Below, piece by piece: positions 7,161 through 14,639 of a stretch of 39,211 nt of DNA (position 1 is its first letter; each line of letters begins with the position of its first letter). The notes under the pieces were generated by a model that was given only the letters and a program-made list of their open reading frames with translations, was not told where the DNA came from and searched no databases. Made by a program: the position numbers and the translations under genes. The stretch is taken from the NCBI GenBank assembly GCA_021797825.1, contig JAJZZA010000029.1, positions 1-39,211 on the forward strand, in the 5' to 3' direction. Source of the DNA: Bacillota bacterium. Lineage in GTDB: Bacteria; Bacillota; Sulfobacillia; Sulfobacillales; Sulfobacillaceae.

Positions 7161-8003
7161 TCATGCGTCTCGGTCGCCGAGCAGTCCTTGCACGATGCGG
7201 ATTTCATCCGCATATTGGCGCTCGTCGTGGACGGGAGTTTCCAGGTAGAACGGCAGAGCGGCCACGCGCGGGTCGTTTAACAGGAGGGACAGGGCAGGCA
7301 GGCCGATGGACCCTTGACCGATCAATTCGTGGCGATCCCGGCGGCCGTTAAAGGGGACCTTGCTGTCGTTCAGGTGAATGGCCTGCAGACGGTCCAGGTA
7401 GCCCCGGTGGGAAAATCCGGCAAACGCCGTCGGATGTTCGGCAGACAGCACCCCGGCCGCAAACGCATGCTGGGTGTCGAGACAAAACCCCACCCGTTCG
7501 GCGGGAAACGGCTCCGCGATGGCTAGCAGCTCGTCAATCGTGGTTCCGATTTCAGAGCCCTGTCCCGCGGTGTTTTCAAGCAAGACGGCTGGGCTTGGGC
7601 GAGGGCTTTGTTGCAGGACGGCGGTCAGCGCCGCTTGCATGCGGGCGATGCCGTAGTCCCGGCCATGCTGCTTGGGTTTGCCGCAATGCACCACCACGGC
7701 ATAGGTGCCACGCGCGCTTGCGATCACCAGATCCTGAATCAGCGCATCAATCGAGAGGTGCCACAATTCGTCGTCCGGGGAGGCGAGATTTATCAGGTAG
7801 GGAGCGTGACCGATAGCAATCAGATCCCGTTCCGCCATCAGCCTGACTCCTTCGGCGGCATCCGCCAAATTGACCGTCTTGGCGCCCCGAAAGGCGCGCG
7901 GGTTTTTGGTGAAATATTGAAAGGCGGTGGCGCCCAGAGTGGGGGCGACGCGCACCGCCTGGGCAAATCCTTTGGCCACGCTGAGGTGGCAGCCAATCCG
8001 CAT
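7161..8003 (-). CDS. nfo: Endonuclease IV (AP endonuclease)
   Basis: This 280-residue TIM-barrel enzyme cuts DNA 5' to abasic sites and uses three metal ions, usually zinc. Conserved metal-binding segments are present in order: IGCHLSVAKGF at the N-terminus, AIGHAPYLINLASP, VVVHCGK, LLENTAGQGSEIG, FCLDTQHAFAAG, IHLNDSK, RDRHELIGQGSIG and YLETPVHD. The length matches the family. The start ATG at 8003 follows AAAGGAG at about nine bases; longer upstream readings are rejected. It heads a two-gene minus-strand unit with the lipid kinase. In a hot or acidic habitat abasic-site repair would be in demand, which is inference. Confidence 0.95.
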   Translation of the reverse strand: MRIGCHLSVAKGFAQAVRVAPTLGATAFQYFTKNPRAFRGAKTVNLADAAEGVRLMAERDLIAIGHAPYLINLASPDDELWHLSIDALIQDLVIASARGTYAVVVHCGKPKQHGRDYGIARMQAALTAVLQQSPRPSPAVLLENTAGQGSEIGTTIDELLAIAEPFPAERVGFCLDTQHAFAAGVLSAEHPTAFAGFSHRGYLDRLQAIHLNDSKVPFNGRRDRHELIGQGSIGLPALSLLLNDPRVAALPFYLETPVHDERQYADEIRIVQGLLGDRDA

Positions 8004-8282
8004 GACAACCCGCTCCTTTATCGTCTTTTGTATCATGCCTTGTGGGATCAGCGGCGTCAAGCCGCGCCCGGCAAGAGGACCGCGCAGGTGGCGCGGGGAC
8101 GCGGCGACGGCGAAGCGCGCGACGTGTTGCGCACCGGCCCCGGCAGGAATTTTGAGGAAAAAAGCGAATGCTTTAGAGAGAAAACGAGCGTGGCTGCAAC
8201 CGGACCATGATCGGCCGTGTCACTCGGTGCGCGACCCGAAGTGCTTTCGGGGGACGGTGTTCCTAGGGAAGGGGAAACCAGC

Positions 8283-9443
8283 GTGTACGGTAAAGACTTG
8301 CGGCTGCTTATCCCCGCAGCCAGGGATCTGACCTATTTGAATACGGGAACCTTGGGCCCCACCCCGGTTACGGCGCTGGCGGCGTCTTCCGCCGGGGAAA
8401 TGGAGTGGGAAGAACGGGGCCCCGGCCATCTCCCACATTATTTGAACGCCAGAACCAAAGCCCGGCACTTTGCCCAGCGGATTGAGACGCAATGGTCCGG
8501 CGGCATGGTAAGTTTGACTGCAAACAACAGCGAGTCCTTGCTTCGGGTCTTGTGGGGCATCGATTTTCAGGCGGGGGATGAAATTATCACCACTTCCCAT
8601 GAGCATAGCGCCCTGGTCATGGGATTGTCGTCGCTGGCGCGTCGGTTTCACATCAAAATCCATGTGGTGCCAGTGGACGATCCCCTCGGGCTAACCGATC
8701 ACATCCGACAGGTGTTGAGTTCCCGCACCCGTCTGGTGGCGATGAGCCACGTCTCGCATTTGACCGGCTGGACATTGCCGGTGGCCGATGTGCGGCAATT
8801 GCTGTCGTCCTTTGCCCGGTGCCGGCTGCTGGTGGATGGAGCCCAGGCGCTGGGCAACATCGTGGTCAACCCGGAACAGCTGGGTGCCGATTATTACGTG
8901 TTTTGCGGCCACAAATGGATGATGGCCCCGGCTGGCTGGGCGGGGCTTTGGGTGCGCACCGGCTGTGGGGAGGAGCTCTTTACGGCTTGGCCCGACGAAC
9001 AGGAAGCGGGCGAGGCGGCGCGCCTGGCGCAAGGTCCGGTGGGGCCGAGCGCCCGCGGGGGCGAGGCCTTCGAGTATGGCACGCGCGGGTGGCCACGGGT
9101 GGCGGGCTGGTCGGTGACCTGGGATTATTACGAAGAAGAGGGCTTTGCTCATCATGCCGAGTACCAGCAGGCGTTGGCGGACGAGGCTCGTCAGCGCCTC
9201 GCGCGTTTGCCCGGGATCCAGGTGTTGATGACTCCGAACCCCAGCCTGCAAGACACCGCGCTGATGACGGCGATGTCGGACAAGGCGGGTTCCGGCATTG
9301 TGGACTGGTTGTGGAGCCGCGAGATTATTGTCAAGCCGGTCCCATCCTATCACGGGATTCGGATTTCCTGGGCGCTATTCAACACCGAAGACGATCTCGA
9401 CGCGCTGGAGTCGGCTCTGGTTATGTTTCATCGGGAATTTTGA
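8283..9443 (+). CDS. Aminotransferase class V (cysteine desulfurase/isopenicillin N epimerase-like)
   Basis: This 386-residue PLP enzyme has the class V fold. Key positions: TYLNTGTLGPTP near residue 20, TTSHEHSA (103-110, with the PLP-stacking His), SHVSHLTGW (155-163), VDGAQALG (184-191, with the cofactor Asp and Gln) and the Schiff-base lysine Lys211 in FCGHKWMMAP. A C-terminal GIRISWALFNTEDDL block contacts the substrate. The GTG start follows GGGAAGGGGAAA. I do not see the mobile-loop catalytic Cys of true cysteine desulfurases, so a lyase, epimerase or amino-acid transaminase role is more likely than Fe-S assembly. The acyl-CoA-ligase-like gene starts 61 bases downstream; the two probably form an operon. 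Confidence 0.88.
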   Translation: MYGKDLRLLIPAARDLTYLNTGTLGPTPVTALAASSAGEMEWEERGPGHLPHYLNARTKARHFAQRIETQWSGGMVSLTANNSESLLRVLWGIDFQAGDEIITTSHEHSALVMGLSSLARRFHIKIHVVPVDDPLGLTDHIRQVLSSRTRLVAMSHVSHLTGWTLPVADVRQLLSSFARCRLLVDGAQALGNIVVNPEQLGADYYVFCGHKWMMAPAGWAGLWVRTGCGEELFTAWPDEQEAGEAARLAQGPVGPSARGGEAFEYGTRGWPRVAGWSVTWDYYEEEGFAHHAEYQQALADEARQRLARLPGIQVLMTPNPSLQDTALMTAMSDKAGSGIVDWLWSREIIVKPVPSYHGIRISWALFNTEDDLDALESALVMFHREF

Positions 9444-9504
9444 CCTCCCCCGATCTTGCGGAGGACAAGCGGATCACCCAGAATTGAGATGGGAGGAGAT
9501 TCCA

Positions 9505-10668
9505 TTGATCCCATCAATTGGTATGTTATGGGCGCGTCTTGTCCGACGTCCCGAGCTCCCGTATCACCAGCCGTGGCAAGAGGGGCGGATGCCGATTTTC
9601 GAACGTCAGGATTTCGCCCGGGTGGTGGTTTCCGCTATTTCCGCCGCACGCTATGTGCGCACCGCTGGCGCGACCGGGGAGCCGTTGTTTTGGGCACGGT
9701 CACCGGCCGATCTGGATCGAGAGGTCCTGCTGTGGTCAGAGATCTTGGCGGCGTCGGGCGTGCGGCGAGGGATGCGCGGCGTGGTGGCTTTGCCCAATCA
9801 GGATATGGCTCAAGCCGTGGCGCGGGGAAGCGAAATTCATGGCGGGGCCATGGCGGTGGTGGCGGATTTTGACTTGGCCGCCGCATTTGAGGGACTGAAA
9901 CCGGACGTCCTCATCACATCGCCGCTGACCGCGTTCCGGTTGCATTTGCGGAATCGGCTGAAGGATCTGGGCGTGCTCTTGCTCACCGCCGATGTTGGAG
10001 GGTTTGGACCGTTGCGGGAGTTTTTCGCGGCCTGCTACCCCGATCTTAGCATGCGCGAAGTCTACGCTCTGACCGAACATGCCGGACCGCTGGCGCTGGG
10101 GTGCGAGGCGGGCAATCTGCACTGGGTCAGCGACGGTGTGGCGGTGGAATTGATTCATCCCGGCCGCGGCGAAGACGCCAGGCCGGGCGAGGTGGCGAGC
10201 GTGGTGCTGACCGATCTGGGGGAACGGGCGATGCCGCTTTGGCGTTACAATACCGGCGACCTGGTGCGGGTGGCGTCCGGACCATGCCGCTGCGGTGCCG
10301 ATAGTGTCGTGCTGTCAAGCGGGATCTTGGGCCGGCTGGCGCGAACTCGGGCCATTTCCCAGCGCGTGGTTTTCCCGGCGGACGTGGCCGCCGTCATTTA
10401 TTCGGTGCCGGGATTGACCGATCGCTTTAAAGCCGTGGTCAGGGCCGATCCGGAGATGGGCCGCGATCTATTGGAGGTAACCGTGGCGCTCTTGCCGGGC
10501 CTGGACCAAGCGGTGGCGAAGCGGCTGGTGAGAGAACGCGTGCTGGATCGCACGGGTCTGGTGGTCAACGTGAACATTGTTCCGCCCGCGGCGGTTGAGC
10601 CGGTGTTGCAAGTCTTCGCGCAAGAACTCCGCTCCCGCGTCCCCGACCCGGTGCGATGGCTTTCGTGA
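9505..10668 (+). CDS. Phenylacetate-CoA ligase-like (PaaK/AMP-binding) protein, short form
   Basis: This 387-residue protein resembles the adenylate-forming PaaK family, which activates aryl acids to CoA thioesters in the cytosol. Visible motifs: the phosphate loop RTAGATGEP (52-60), TADVGG-GPLREFFAACYPDLSM in the middle, YALTEHAGPLALGCE with the acyl-adenylate Thr-Glu, LHWVSDGVAVELIHP, the LWRYNTGDLV hinge, and CRCGADS like the PaaK cysteine motif. A C-terminal lid with VVFPADVAAVIYSVPGL follows. It is about 40 residues shorter than typical PaaK because the region before the P-loop is reduced. The TTG start is supported by GGGAGGAG at six bases. Substrate unknown; the neighbouring aminotransferase suggests an amino-acid-derived acid. 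Confidence 0.82.
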   Translation: MIPSIGMLWARLVRRPELPYHQPWQEGRMPIFERQDFARVVVSAISAARYVRTAGATGEPLFWARSPADLDREVLLWSEILAASGVRRGMRGVVALPNQDMAQAVARGSEIHGGAMAVVADFDLAAAFEGLKPDVLITSPLTAFRLHLRNRLKDLGVLLLTADVGGFGPLREFFAACYPDLSMREVYALTEHAGPLALGCEAGNLHWVSDGVAVELIHPGRGEDARPGEVASVVLTDLGERAMPLWRYNTGDLVRVASGPCRCGADSVVLSSGILGRLARTRAISQRVVFPADVAAVIYSVPGLTDRFKAVVRADPEMGRDLLEVTVALLPGLDQAVAKRLVRERVLDRTGLVVNVNIVPPAAVEPVLQVFAQELRSRVPDPVRWLS

Positions 10669-10997
10669 CGTCCCTCCCGCATAAATCCGGGGATTGGCGG
10701 GGGGCATGCTTTCCGCGCATACCGTTCGTACCCCCATTCGGGGCATGCCATTGGGTCCACGGGGGCGCTCCCCAGACCCACCGGGCGTGCCCCGCCCGGT
10801 CGGACGACGTCGAGGGGGTTGTCATCTTCGACGGAGAATATTGCTGCATGACACGGCGCGGAAGACAAGATTTTGGCCTGGTTGGGCACTGGGCCGGTAT
10901 CCTATGACGGGGATGAACATTCCCCAGAGAAAACATCAGGGCGTTGCGCCCGATTGGCAAGTCCGCATCGGAGCCGGAGACGGGATGCGGGCAGTGT
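10669..10997. other. Convergent intergenic region with overlapping hairpins
   Basis: No gene is supported. The region separates the PaaK-like gene from a convergent unknown gene. Two strong hairpins compete: TGGGTC (10752-10757) with GACCCA (10775-10780), enclosing a GGGG/CCCC inner stem, and ACCGGGCG (10780-10787) with CGCCCGGT (10793-10800). They share base 10780 and so are mutually exclusive. Neither is followed by a T-tract. They may stop transcription from either side. Confidence 0.4.
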
Positions 10998-11399
10998 CTA
11001 CGGACCCGGCGGAAGGTCGGCCAATCCGGCCTGTTCGCGCGCGGTTTGCAGTCGGTCGGCCAGCAGCCAAGCAAAGTCTGGATCGAGAGCCTGCTCGGGA
11101 ACCGCCCGCCCCGCATAAAGCGTCCAAAACCCGTCGAGGGGCTCCGGCAAACGTTGCAGCGCCCAATGACGGTAGGCGGGATCCCGGAGAAACCGCGCCA
11201 TATGCTCAAATGACAGCGGAACCTGGGCAGTCAGCAGGACCTCCGCCAGTGCGGACAGCATGGCGAGGGCTTGGTCCGTGCTGCGCTCAGGATATAAGAG
11301 GGCGACGATCTGTTTGACCGCGTCGACTCCGGATGCGATGTCCCGGGCTTTGGGTCCAAATCCCATGGCGTGACTCAACCTCCCTAAAACCCTGGCCAA
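10998..11399 (-). CDS. Hypothetical protein, about 133 residues
   Basis: I do not recognise this protein with confidence. It is mostly helical, with a leucine/alanine-rich middle (VDAVKQIVALL, ALAMLSALAEVLLT) followed by FEHMARFLRDPAYRHWALQRLPEPLDGFW. That last block loosely resembles a segment of TraG/VirD4-like conjugation ATPases (a Leu-Leu-x-Asp-x-x-x-Arg stretch followed by DP-x-x-x-FW), but no Walker motifs are present, so at most it is a detached domain. I place the start at TTG 11399 because GGAG lies six bases upstream and a TAAACT -10-like element precedes it; an ATG at 11492 would give 164 residues but lacks a ribosome site and would overlap the divergent gene's start. Confidence 0.55.
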   Translation of the reverse strand: MARVLGRLSHAMGFGPKARDIASGVDAVKQIVALLYPERSTDQALAMLSALAEVLLTAQVPLSFEHMARFLRDPAYRHWALQRLPEPLDGFWTLYAGRAVPEQALDPDFAWLLADRLQTAREQAGLADLPPGP

Positions 11400-11490
11400 G
11401 ATCAGCTCCAGCCATAGTTTACGCCATACCGGGGCGGTCGGCACCTTTTTCCGCGGATCTCGTACGGTAACAGGGAAAGGCGGGAGAACC

Positions 11491-12159
11491 ATGCCAAGGG
11501 ACGGGCGCAGGCCGCGGTGCTATGTGCCGCTGGCGGATCGGGCGGGGCAGCGGTTGATGGCGCAGGGAGTCAAATGGGCGCGTCCGCGGCGGGTGTGGTG
11601 CTGGTTTCAGCAAGAAGGATACCGCGCAGGCCAAGCTGCCGATGGCATTCCGCTGGCGGTGCGCGATCGCGTCGCGAGCCGATTGCGCCGCCGATGGCGT
11701 CGCTGGCTGACCGCCGAGGTGGTGTTGGCCAGCGCGTCGGGCCCGGCGGCGATGGCTGTCGCGGTCGCCTGTTTGACGATCGTGCTAACCGCCTGGGGCG
11801 TTGAAATGGCCGCCGCCTACGGCCTCGACGGCCATGCCGACGGCCGCTTGGGGCGGTTGCGCGAGATTTTAGGCGAGGGCTTGACGCAACGGCTGACCGG
11901 CGCCCATCGGCCGTCGCGCAATGGCTGGCGTCGCGCCGGACGCACCGCCAGCGCTTGGGTGTTGGCGGGATGGGGTCAGGAAATGCTATGGGCCGATGAC
12001 ATTATGGCCCAGGTTCGTCGACAGTGGCGCGGGGAAGCGTGCGATGACGGACGATGGGCCGCGTCGGCAGAGCCGCTGGATGACGCCGCCGACACGAGCG
12101 TTGCCGTCGCTCAGGTTTGTGACGCGGAGAACAAAGAGCGGCCATTCGCGGCGATGTGA
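11491..12159 (+). CDS. Hypothetical protein, 222 residues, with a hydrophobic core segment
   Basis: This gene is unrecognised. The N-terminal 70 residues are strongly basic and Trp/Arg rich (RRRWRRWLTAE). Residues about 75-115 are hydrophobic (SGPAAMAVAVACLTIVLTAWGVEMAAAYGLDG), enough for one or two membrane-inserted helices. An LGRLREILGEGL helix and a Trp-rich stretch follow, then an acidic tail. The hydrophobic-then-AYGLDG pattern recalls EcsC-like proteins, but the match is weak. The ATG follows GGCGGGAGAACC. It is divergent from the unknown gene at 10998-11399, so the pair may share control. The 32-residue microprotein unit follows at 12275 under its own promoter. Confidence 0.6.
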   Translation: MPRDGRRPRCYVPLADRAGQRLMAQGVKWARPRRVWCWFQQEGYRAGQAADGIPLAVRDRVASRLRRRWRRWLTAEVVLASASGPAAMAVAVACLTIVLTAWGVEMAAAYGLDGHADGRLGRLREILGEGLTQRLTGAHRPSRNGWRRAGRTASAWVLAGWGQEMLWADDIMAQVRRQWRGEACDDGRWAASAEPLDDAADTSVAVAQVCDAENKERPFAAM

Positions 12160-12200
12160 TGTTTCTTCACCGCATTATTCTGCCGATTCAAGCCGGATTT

Positions 12201-12230
12201 CTGACAGGGGCTCCCCCCAAGCCATAAAAT
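12201..12230 (+). promoter_or_regulatory. Promoter of the 32-residue microprotein
   Basis: CTGACA (12201-12206, one mismatch to consensus) and TAAAAT (12225-12230, one mismatch) are 18 bases apart. The spacer contains GGGG-CT-CCCC. The predicted start near 12237 gives a leader of about 38 bases. Confidence 0.6.
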
Positions 12231-12274
12231 ACGACCAACAACCAACGTTGATCCTTGGCAAGGGGGTGCACGCA

Positions 12275-12373
12275 GTGAACGGAGAAATTCGCCAGCAAGA
12301 CGATCGTCATGAAGAGTGGTTCGACGTGATGCGGGAATGGTTCGCCGAGGACGACGGTGAGGACCGGGAATAG
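12275..12373 (+). CDS. 32-residue acidic microprotein
   Basis: A GTG start with AAGGGGG upstream opens a 33-codon frame. The product has 13 acidic and 4 arginine residues and the helical amphipathic core EEWFDVMREWFAED, where two Trp-Phe pairs seven residues apart would lie on one helix face. It has no membrane segment. A promoter 45 bases upstream and a textbook terminator 13 bases downstream make it a self-contained transcription unit. The family is unknown to me. Such a peptide could bind a basic protein surface, act as an anti-regulator, or mimic nucleic acid; all are inference. The reading would be wrong if the RNA itself is the product. Confidence 0.6.
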   Translation: MNGEIRQQDDRHEEWFDVMREWFAEDDGEDRE

Positions 12374-12385
12374 CGCTTCTTTAGC

Positions 12386-12410
12386 AAAAGCCTGCAACGC
12401 AGGCTTTTTT
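12386..12410 (+). terminator. Rho-independent terminator
   Basis: AAAAGCCTGC (12386-12395) and GCAGGCTTTT (12399-12408) form a perfect 10-bp stem closed by the triloop AAC and run into a T-rich tail. It ends the microprotein transcript. Confidence 0.9.
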
Positions 12411-12478
12411 GTTGCCCGATATCCCATTTGGGAGCGAGAATCCCCGATCTGCGAACAGCCGCATGGGCTACAATAACA

Positions 12479-12484
12479 GACGGA
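12479..12484 (+). promoter_or_regulatory. Candidate -10 element for mgsA
   Basis: TACAAT in the context CTACAATA lies about 100 bases before mgsA. No good -35 lies 17 bases upstream. The same CTACAATA octamer precedes the DUF2892 gene (22872-22877) and gmk (25164-25169), which argues for function. Confidence 0.4.
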
Positions 12485-12586
12485 GTGAAGTTGAGGACGC
12501 GTGTGGGCACGCTGCACTCGCGTTGAACAGAATCCGTCGCCTGGTCTCCGACCTCGACCGGGGCGATCGGTTGGGGGGTCACATGC

Positions 12587-12946
12587 ATGCGTATCGGACT
12601 GATTGCTCATGACACGAAAAAGGAGCCGATGGTGGATTTTGTAGCCCAATATCGGGAACGGTTTGCGCGTCATGAATTGTGGGCGACCGGCCATACCGGA
12701 CAACTGCTGGCGGAACGGATCGGTTTGGCCGTGCACTGCCTGATGCCGGGACCGCTCGGAGGCGACCAGCAGATGGGCAGCCGCATCGCCCAGGGCGAGA
12801 TTGACATGCTGTTTTTTTTGCGGGATCCCTTATTTGCGCATCCGCATGAGCCGGATGTGGCGGCCCTGCTCCGGTTGTGCGATGTGCGGCCGATTCCGGT
12901 GGCGACCAATCCGGCGACGGCGCAAAGCCTGGTGATTAAGCTCTAA
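12587..12946 (+). CDS. mgsA: Methylglyoxal synthase
   Basis: This 119-residue enzyme converts dihydroxyacetone phosphate to methylglyoxal and phosphate, a bypass that relieves sugar-phosphate stress and frees phosphate. Signature segments are intact: [10 protein letters not shown] at the N-terminus, [10 protein letters not shown] (32-41) for phosphate binding, [10 protein letters not shown] (55-64) with the catalytic Asp60, [10 protein letters not shown] (72-81) with Asp80, [16 protein letters not shown] (85-100) with His87, and PVATNPATA. The length is close to the Bacillus form and shorter than the E. coli protein. The start follows GGGGGG at several bases' distance. A CoA-transferase follows immediately and may be cotranscribed. 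The assignment is secure. Confidence 0.97.
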   Translation: MRIGLIAHDTKKEPMVDFVAQYRERFARHELWATGHTGQLLAERIGLAVHCLMPGPLGGDQQMGSRIAQGEIDMLFFLRDPLFAHPHEPDVAALLRLCDVRPIPVATNPATAQSLVIKL

Positions 12947-12973
12947 ATTATGGGCGTGAAGGGACGTGTCGGC

Positions 12974-14125
12974 GTGTTGCCGCTTGAAGACGTGGTGGTG
13001 CTGGATTTATCGCGCATTTTGACGGGGCCTTATTGCACCATGATGCTTGCCGACTTTGGGGCTGAGGTGGTTAAAATCGAACCGCCGGCGGGCGATGATA
13101 CCCGTGCCTGGGGACCTCCGTTTATTGAAGGGGAGAGCGCGTATTTCCTTTCGGTCAACCGGAACAAACGCTCGATCGTCATGGACTTTCAAATTGAACG
13201 CGACCGGGCGCGGTTTCGCCGGATGGTTCGCAGCGCCGATGTCGTCGTGGAGAATTACCGTCCGGGCACCCTGAACAAATGGGGGTTCGACTATCCGCAA
13301 CTGGCTGCCATCAATCCGCGGATCATTTTGGCCTCCATTTCCGGATTTGGCGCGACCGGTCCGGGCCGGGACCGACCCGGATATGACGTGGTGGCGCAGG
13401 CCATGTCCGGTCTAATGTCGGTGACCGGAGACGGCGGGCGGCCCACCAAAGCCGGATTCTCGGTGGCGGATATCGGGGCGGGAATGTGGGCGGCGTTCGG
13501 CATCATGACCGCGCTGTGGGCCCGTCGGCGGACGGGACGCGGCCAATGGGTGGACACATCACTGTACGAGACGCTGGTCTCTTGGCAGACCTATCAGGCG
13601 GGAAATTTTTTTGCTACCGGCCAGGTTCCCCGGGCATTGGGATCGGCTCATCCCAATATCGCACCGTACCAGGCGGTGCGGGCGCGAGACGGCTATTTCA
13701 TTTTGGCCTGCGGCAACGACGGACTTTGGCGGACGTTGGTGAAGGTGGCACCGGTTCCGTTTGGCGACGAGGAGGAGTTTATGACCAACGCGCAGCGGGT
13801 CATGCACCGCCAGGAACTGATTTCGCGCCTGGAGGAAGAGGTCTTTGCAGCGGCCGACGTCAAGGACTGGGTTGAGCGGCTAGGGGCGGCCGGAATCCCG
13901 GTGGCGCCGATTCAAGACCTCGCCGAGACCTGGCAGGATCCCCAGCTCTTGTCCCGCGGCATGTTGGCGGTCTTGAACCATCCCATGGCGGGCAACATCA
14001 AGACCGTCGGCATCCCGGTCAAACTCTCGGACACCCCGGGATCGCTGCGTGAAGCGCCTCCATTGCTCGACCAACATCGGACAGAAATTCTGGACCGCTT
14101 TGGTTTGGATCCAGACCCATCGTGA
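12974..14125 (+). CDS. CoA-transferase family III (CaiB/BaiF/Frc)
   Basis: This 383-residue enzyme exchanges CoA between carboxylic acids by way of an aspartyl-CoA intermediate. The family start LPLEDVVVLDLSRILTGPYC leads to DFGAEVVKIEPPAGDDTR, then VNRNKRSI, VVENYRPGTLNKWGFDY, ASISGFGATGPGRDRPGYDVVAQAMSG and the probable catalytic Asp167 in VADIGAGMW. The C-terminal segment carries the usual GIPVAPIQD block. I prefer the GTG at 12974 because GAAGGGA lies nine bases upstream and the protein then begins as family members do; the in-frame ATG at 12950 has no ribosome site. It lies directly behind mgsA. The donor and acceptor acids cannot be read from sequence; succinyl-CoA and an aromatic or short branched acid are common in this family. 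Confidence 0.92.
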   Translation: MLPLEDVVVLDLSRILTGPYCTMMLADFGAEVVKIEPPAGDDTRAWGPPFIEGESAYFLSVNRNKRSIVMDFQIERDRARFRRMVRSADVVVENYRPGTLNKWGFDYPQLAAINPRIILASISGFGATGPGRDRPGYDVVAQAMSGLMSVTGDGGRPTKAGFSVADIGAGMWAAFGIMTALWARRRTGRGQWVDTSLYETLVSWQTYQAGNFFATGQVPRALGSAHPNIAPYQAVRARDGYFILACGNDGLWRTLVKVAPVPFGDEEEFMTNAQRVMHRQELISRLEEEVFAAADVKDWVERLGAAGIPVAPIQDLAETWQDPQLLSRGMLAVLNHPMAGNIKTVGIPVKLSDTPGSLREAPPLLDQHRTEILDRFGLDPDPS

Positions 14126-14571
14126 CCGCTCCCGCTGCGGGCACCGATGGCGTTTAGGCAACTCGCGAGCCGAGGGAGGTGGGCAGAGGCCGCTTCGGGC
14201 GGTGCGCGCGGCGGAGGCGACAGGCCAGGGCGGCGCACGGACTGACCCGGTTCTGCATCAACTGCGGATTGCCTAGCGGCATCAAGCAGCGGGAGCCGTT
14301 GCCGAAATGGTTGCCGGTTCCCGCCAGGTTCGGCGAGGCTTTTTTCGACTGCCAGGCAATTTAGCCTGGCCGCTTTTTGTTTGGCTGGCCCGCGCAGCGA
14401 CATTGACCGCGATGGTGTTTACGGTACCGATAGGCGGATAACGGTGCGCATCCCCTGCCGGCGAGCCAGGCGAGACCGGGTGATACTGGCCCGAGACCCA
14501 TTCGCTCCGCCATTTCCGGCCCGGGGGGGTCATCGCGGGTTCCCGGAACGCGCCGGCAACCCAACAGGGGC
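14126..14571. other. Intergenic region with structured transcript end
   Basis: No gene is convincing here. A 61-codon plus-strand frame ending at 14364 carries a Cys-x-x-Cys-like stretch but has no ribosome site and its last codons form the terminator stem. The first 150 bases are featureless; the terminator block at 14290-14382 is listed separately. The part after 14383 precedes the exporter promoter. Confidence 0.4.
14290..14382 (+). terminator. Tandem terminator block
   Basis: Two hairpins in series. CGGGAGCCG (14290-14298) pairs with CGGTTCCCG (14315-14323) with one G-T wobble, and a run of six T's follows at 14340-14345. GCCAGGC (14351-14357) pairs with GCCTGGC (14364-14370) and is followed by CGCTTTTTGTTT. 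Together they should end the mgsA and CoA-transferase transcript before the exporter promoter. Confidence 0.65.
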
Positions 14572-14601
14572 TTGCGTTGCTAGTAACTAACGCAGTATAC
14601 T
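14572..14601 (+). promoter_or_regulatory. Promoter of the fosmidomycin-resistance-type exporter
   Basis: TTGCGT (14572-14577) and TATACT (14596-14601) are 18 bases apart. The -10 lies inside a perfect palindrome and the -35 abuts the outer repeat, as expected for a repressible promoter. Confidence 0.7.
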
Positions 14602-14622
14602 GCAAATAGCATTATTACTAGC
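14579..14622. promoter_or_regulatory. Nested palindromic operator over the exporter promoter
   Basis: The inner palindrome GCAGTATACTGC (14592-14603) is perfect over 12 bases and contains the -10. Outer arms GCTAGTAA (14579-14586) and TTACTAGC (14615-14622) are perfect inverted repeats. Two layers of symmetry suggest one or two dimeric repressors, of MarR or TetR kind. No regulator is adjacent; the MarR gene at 4594 is a distant candidate. Confidence 0.6.
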
Positions 14623-14639
14623 GGAATGGAGATGGGATC

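Noticed and set aside
14179-14364. 61-codon plus-strand frame with a Cys-x-x-Cys motif
   Set aside because: No ribosome site, composition unlike the neighbouring genes, and its 3' end coincides with the terminator stem.
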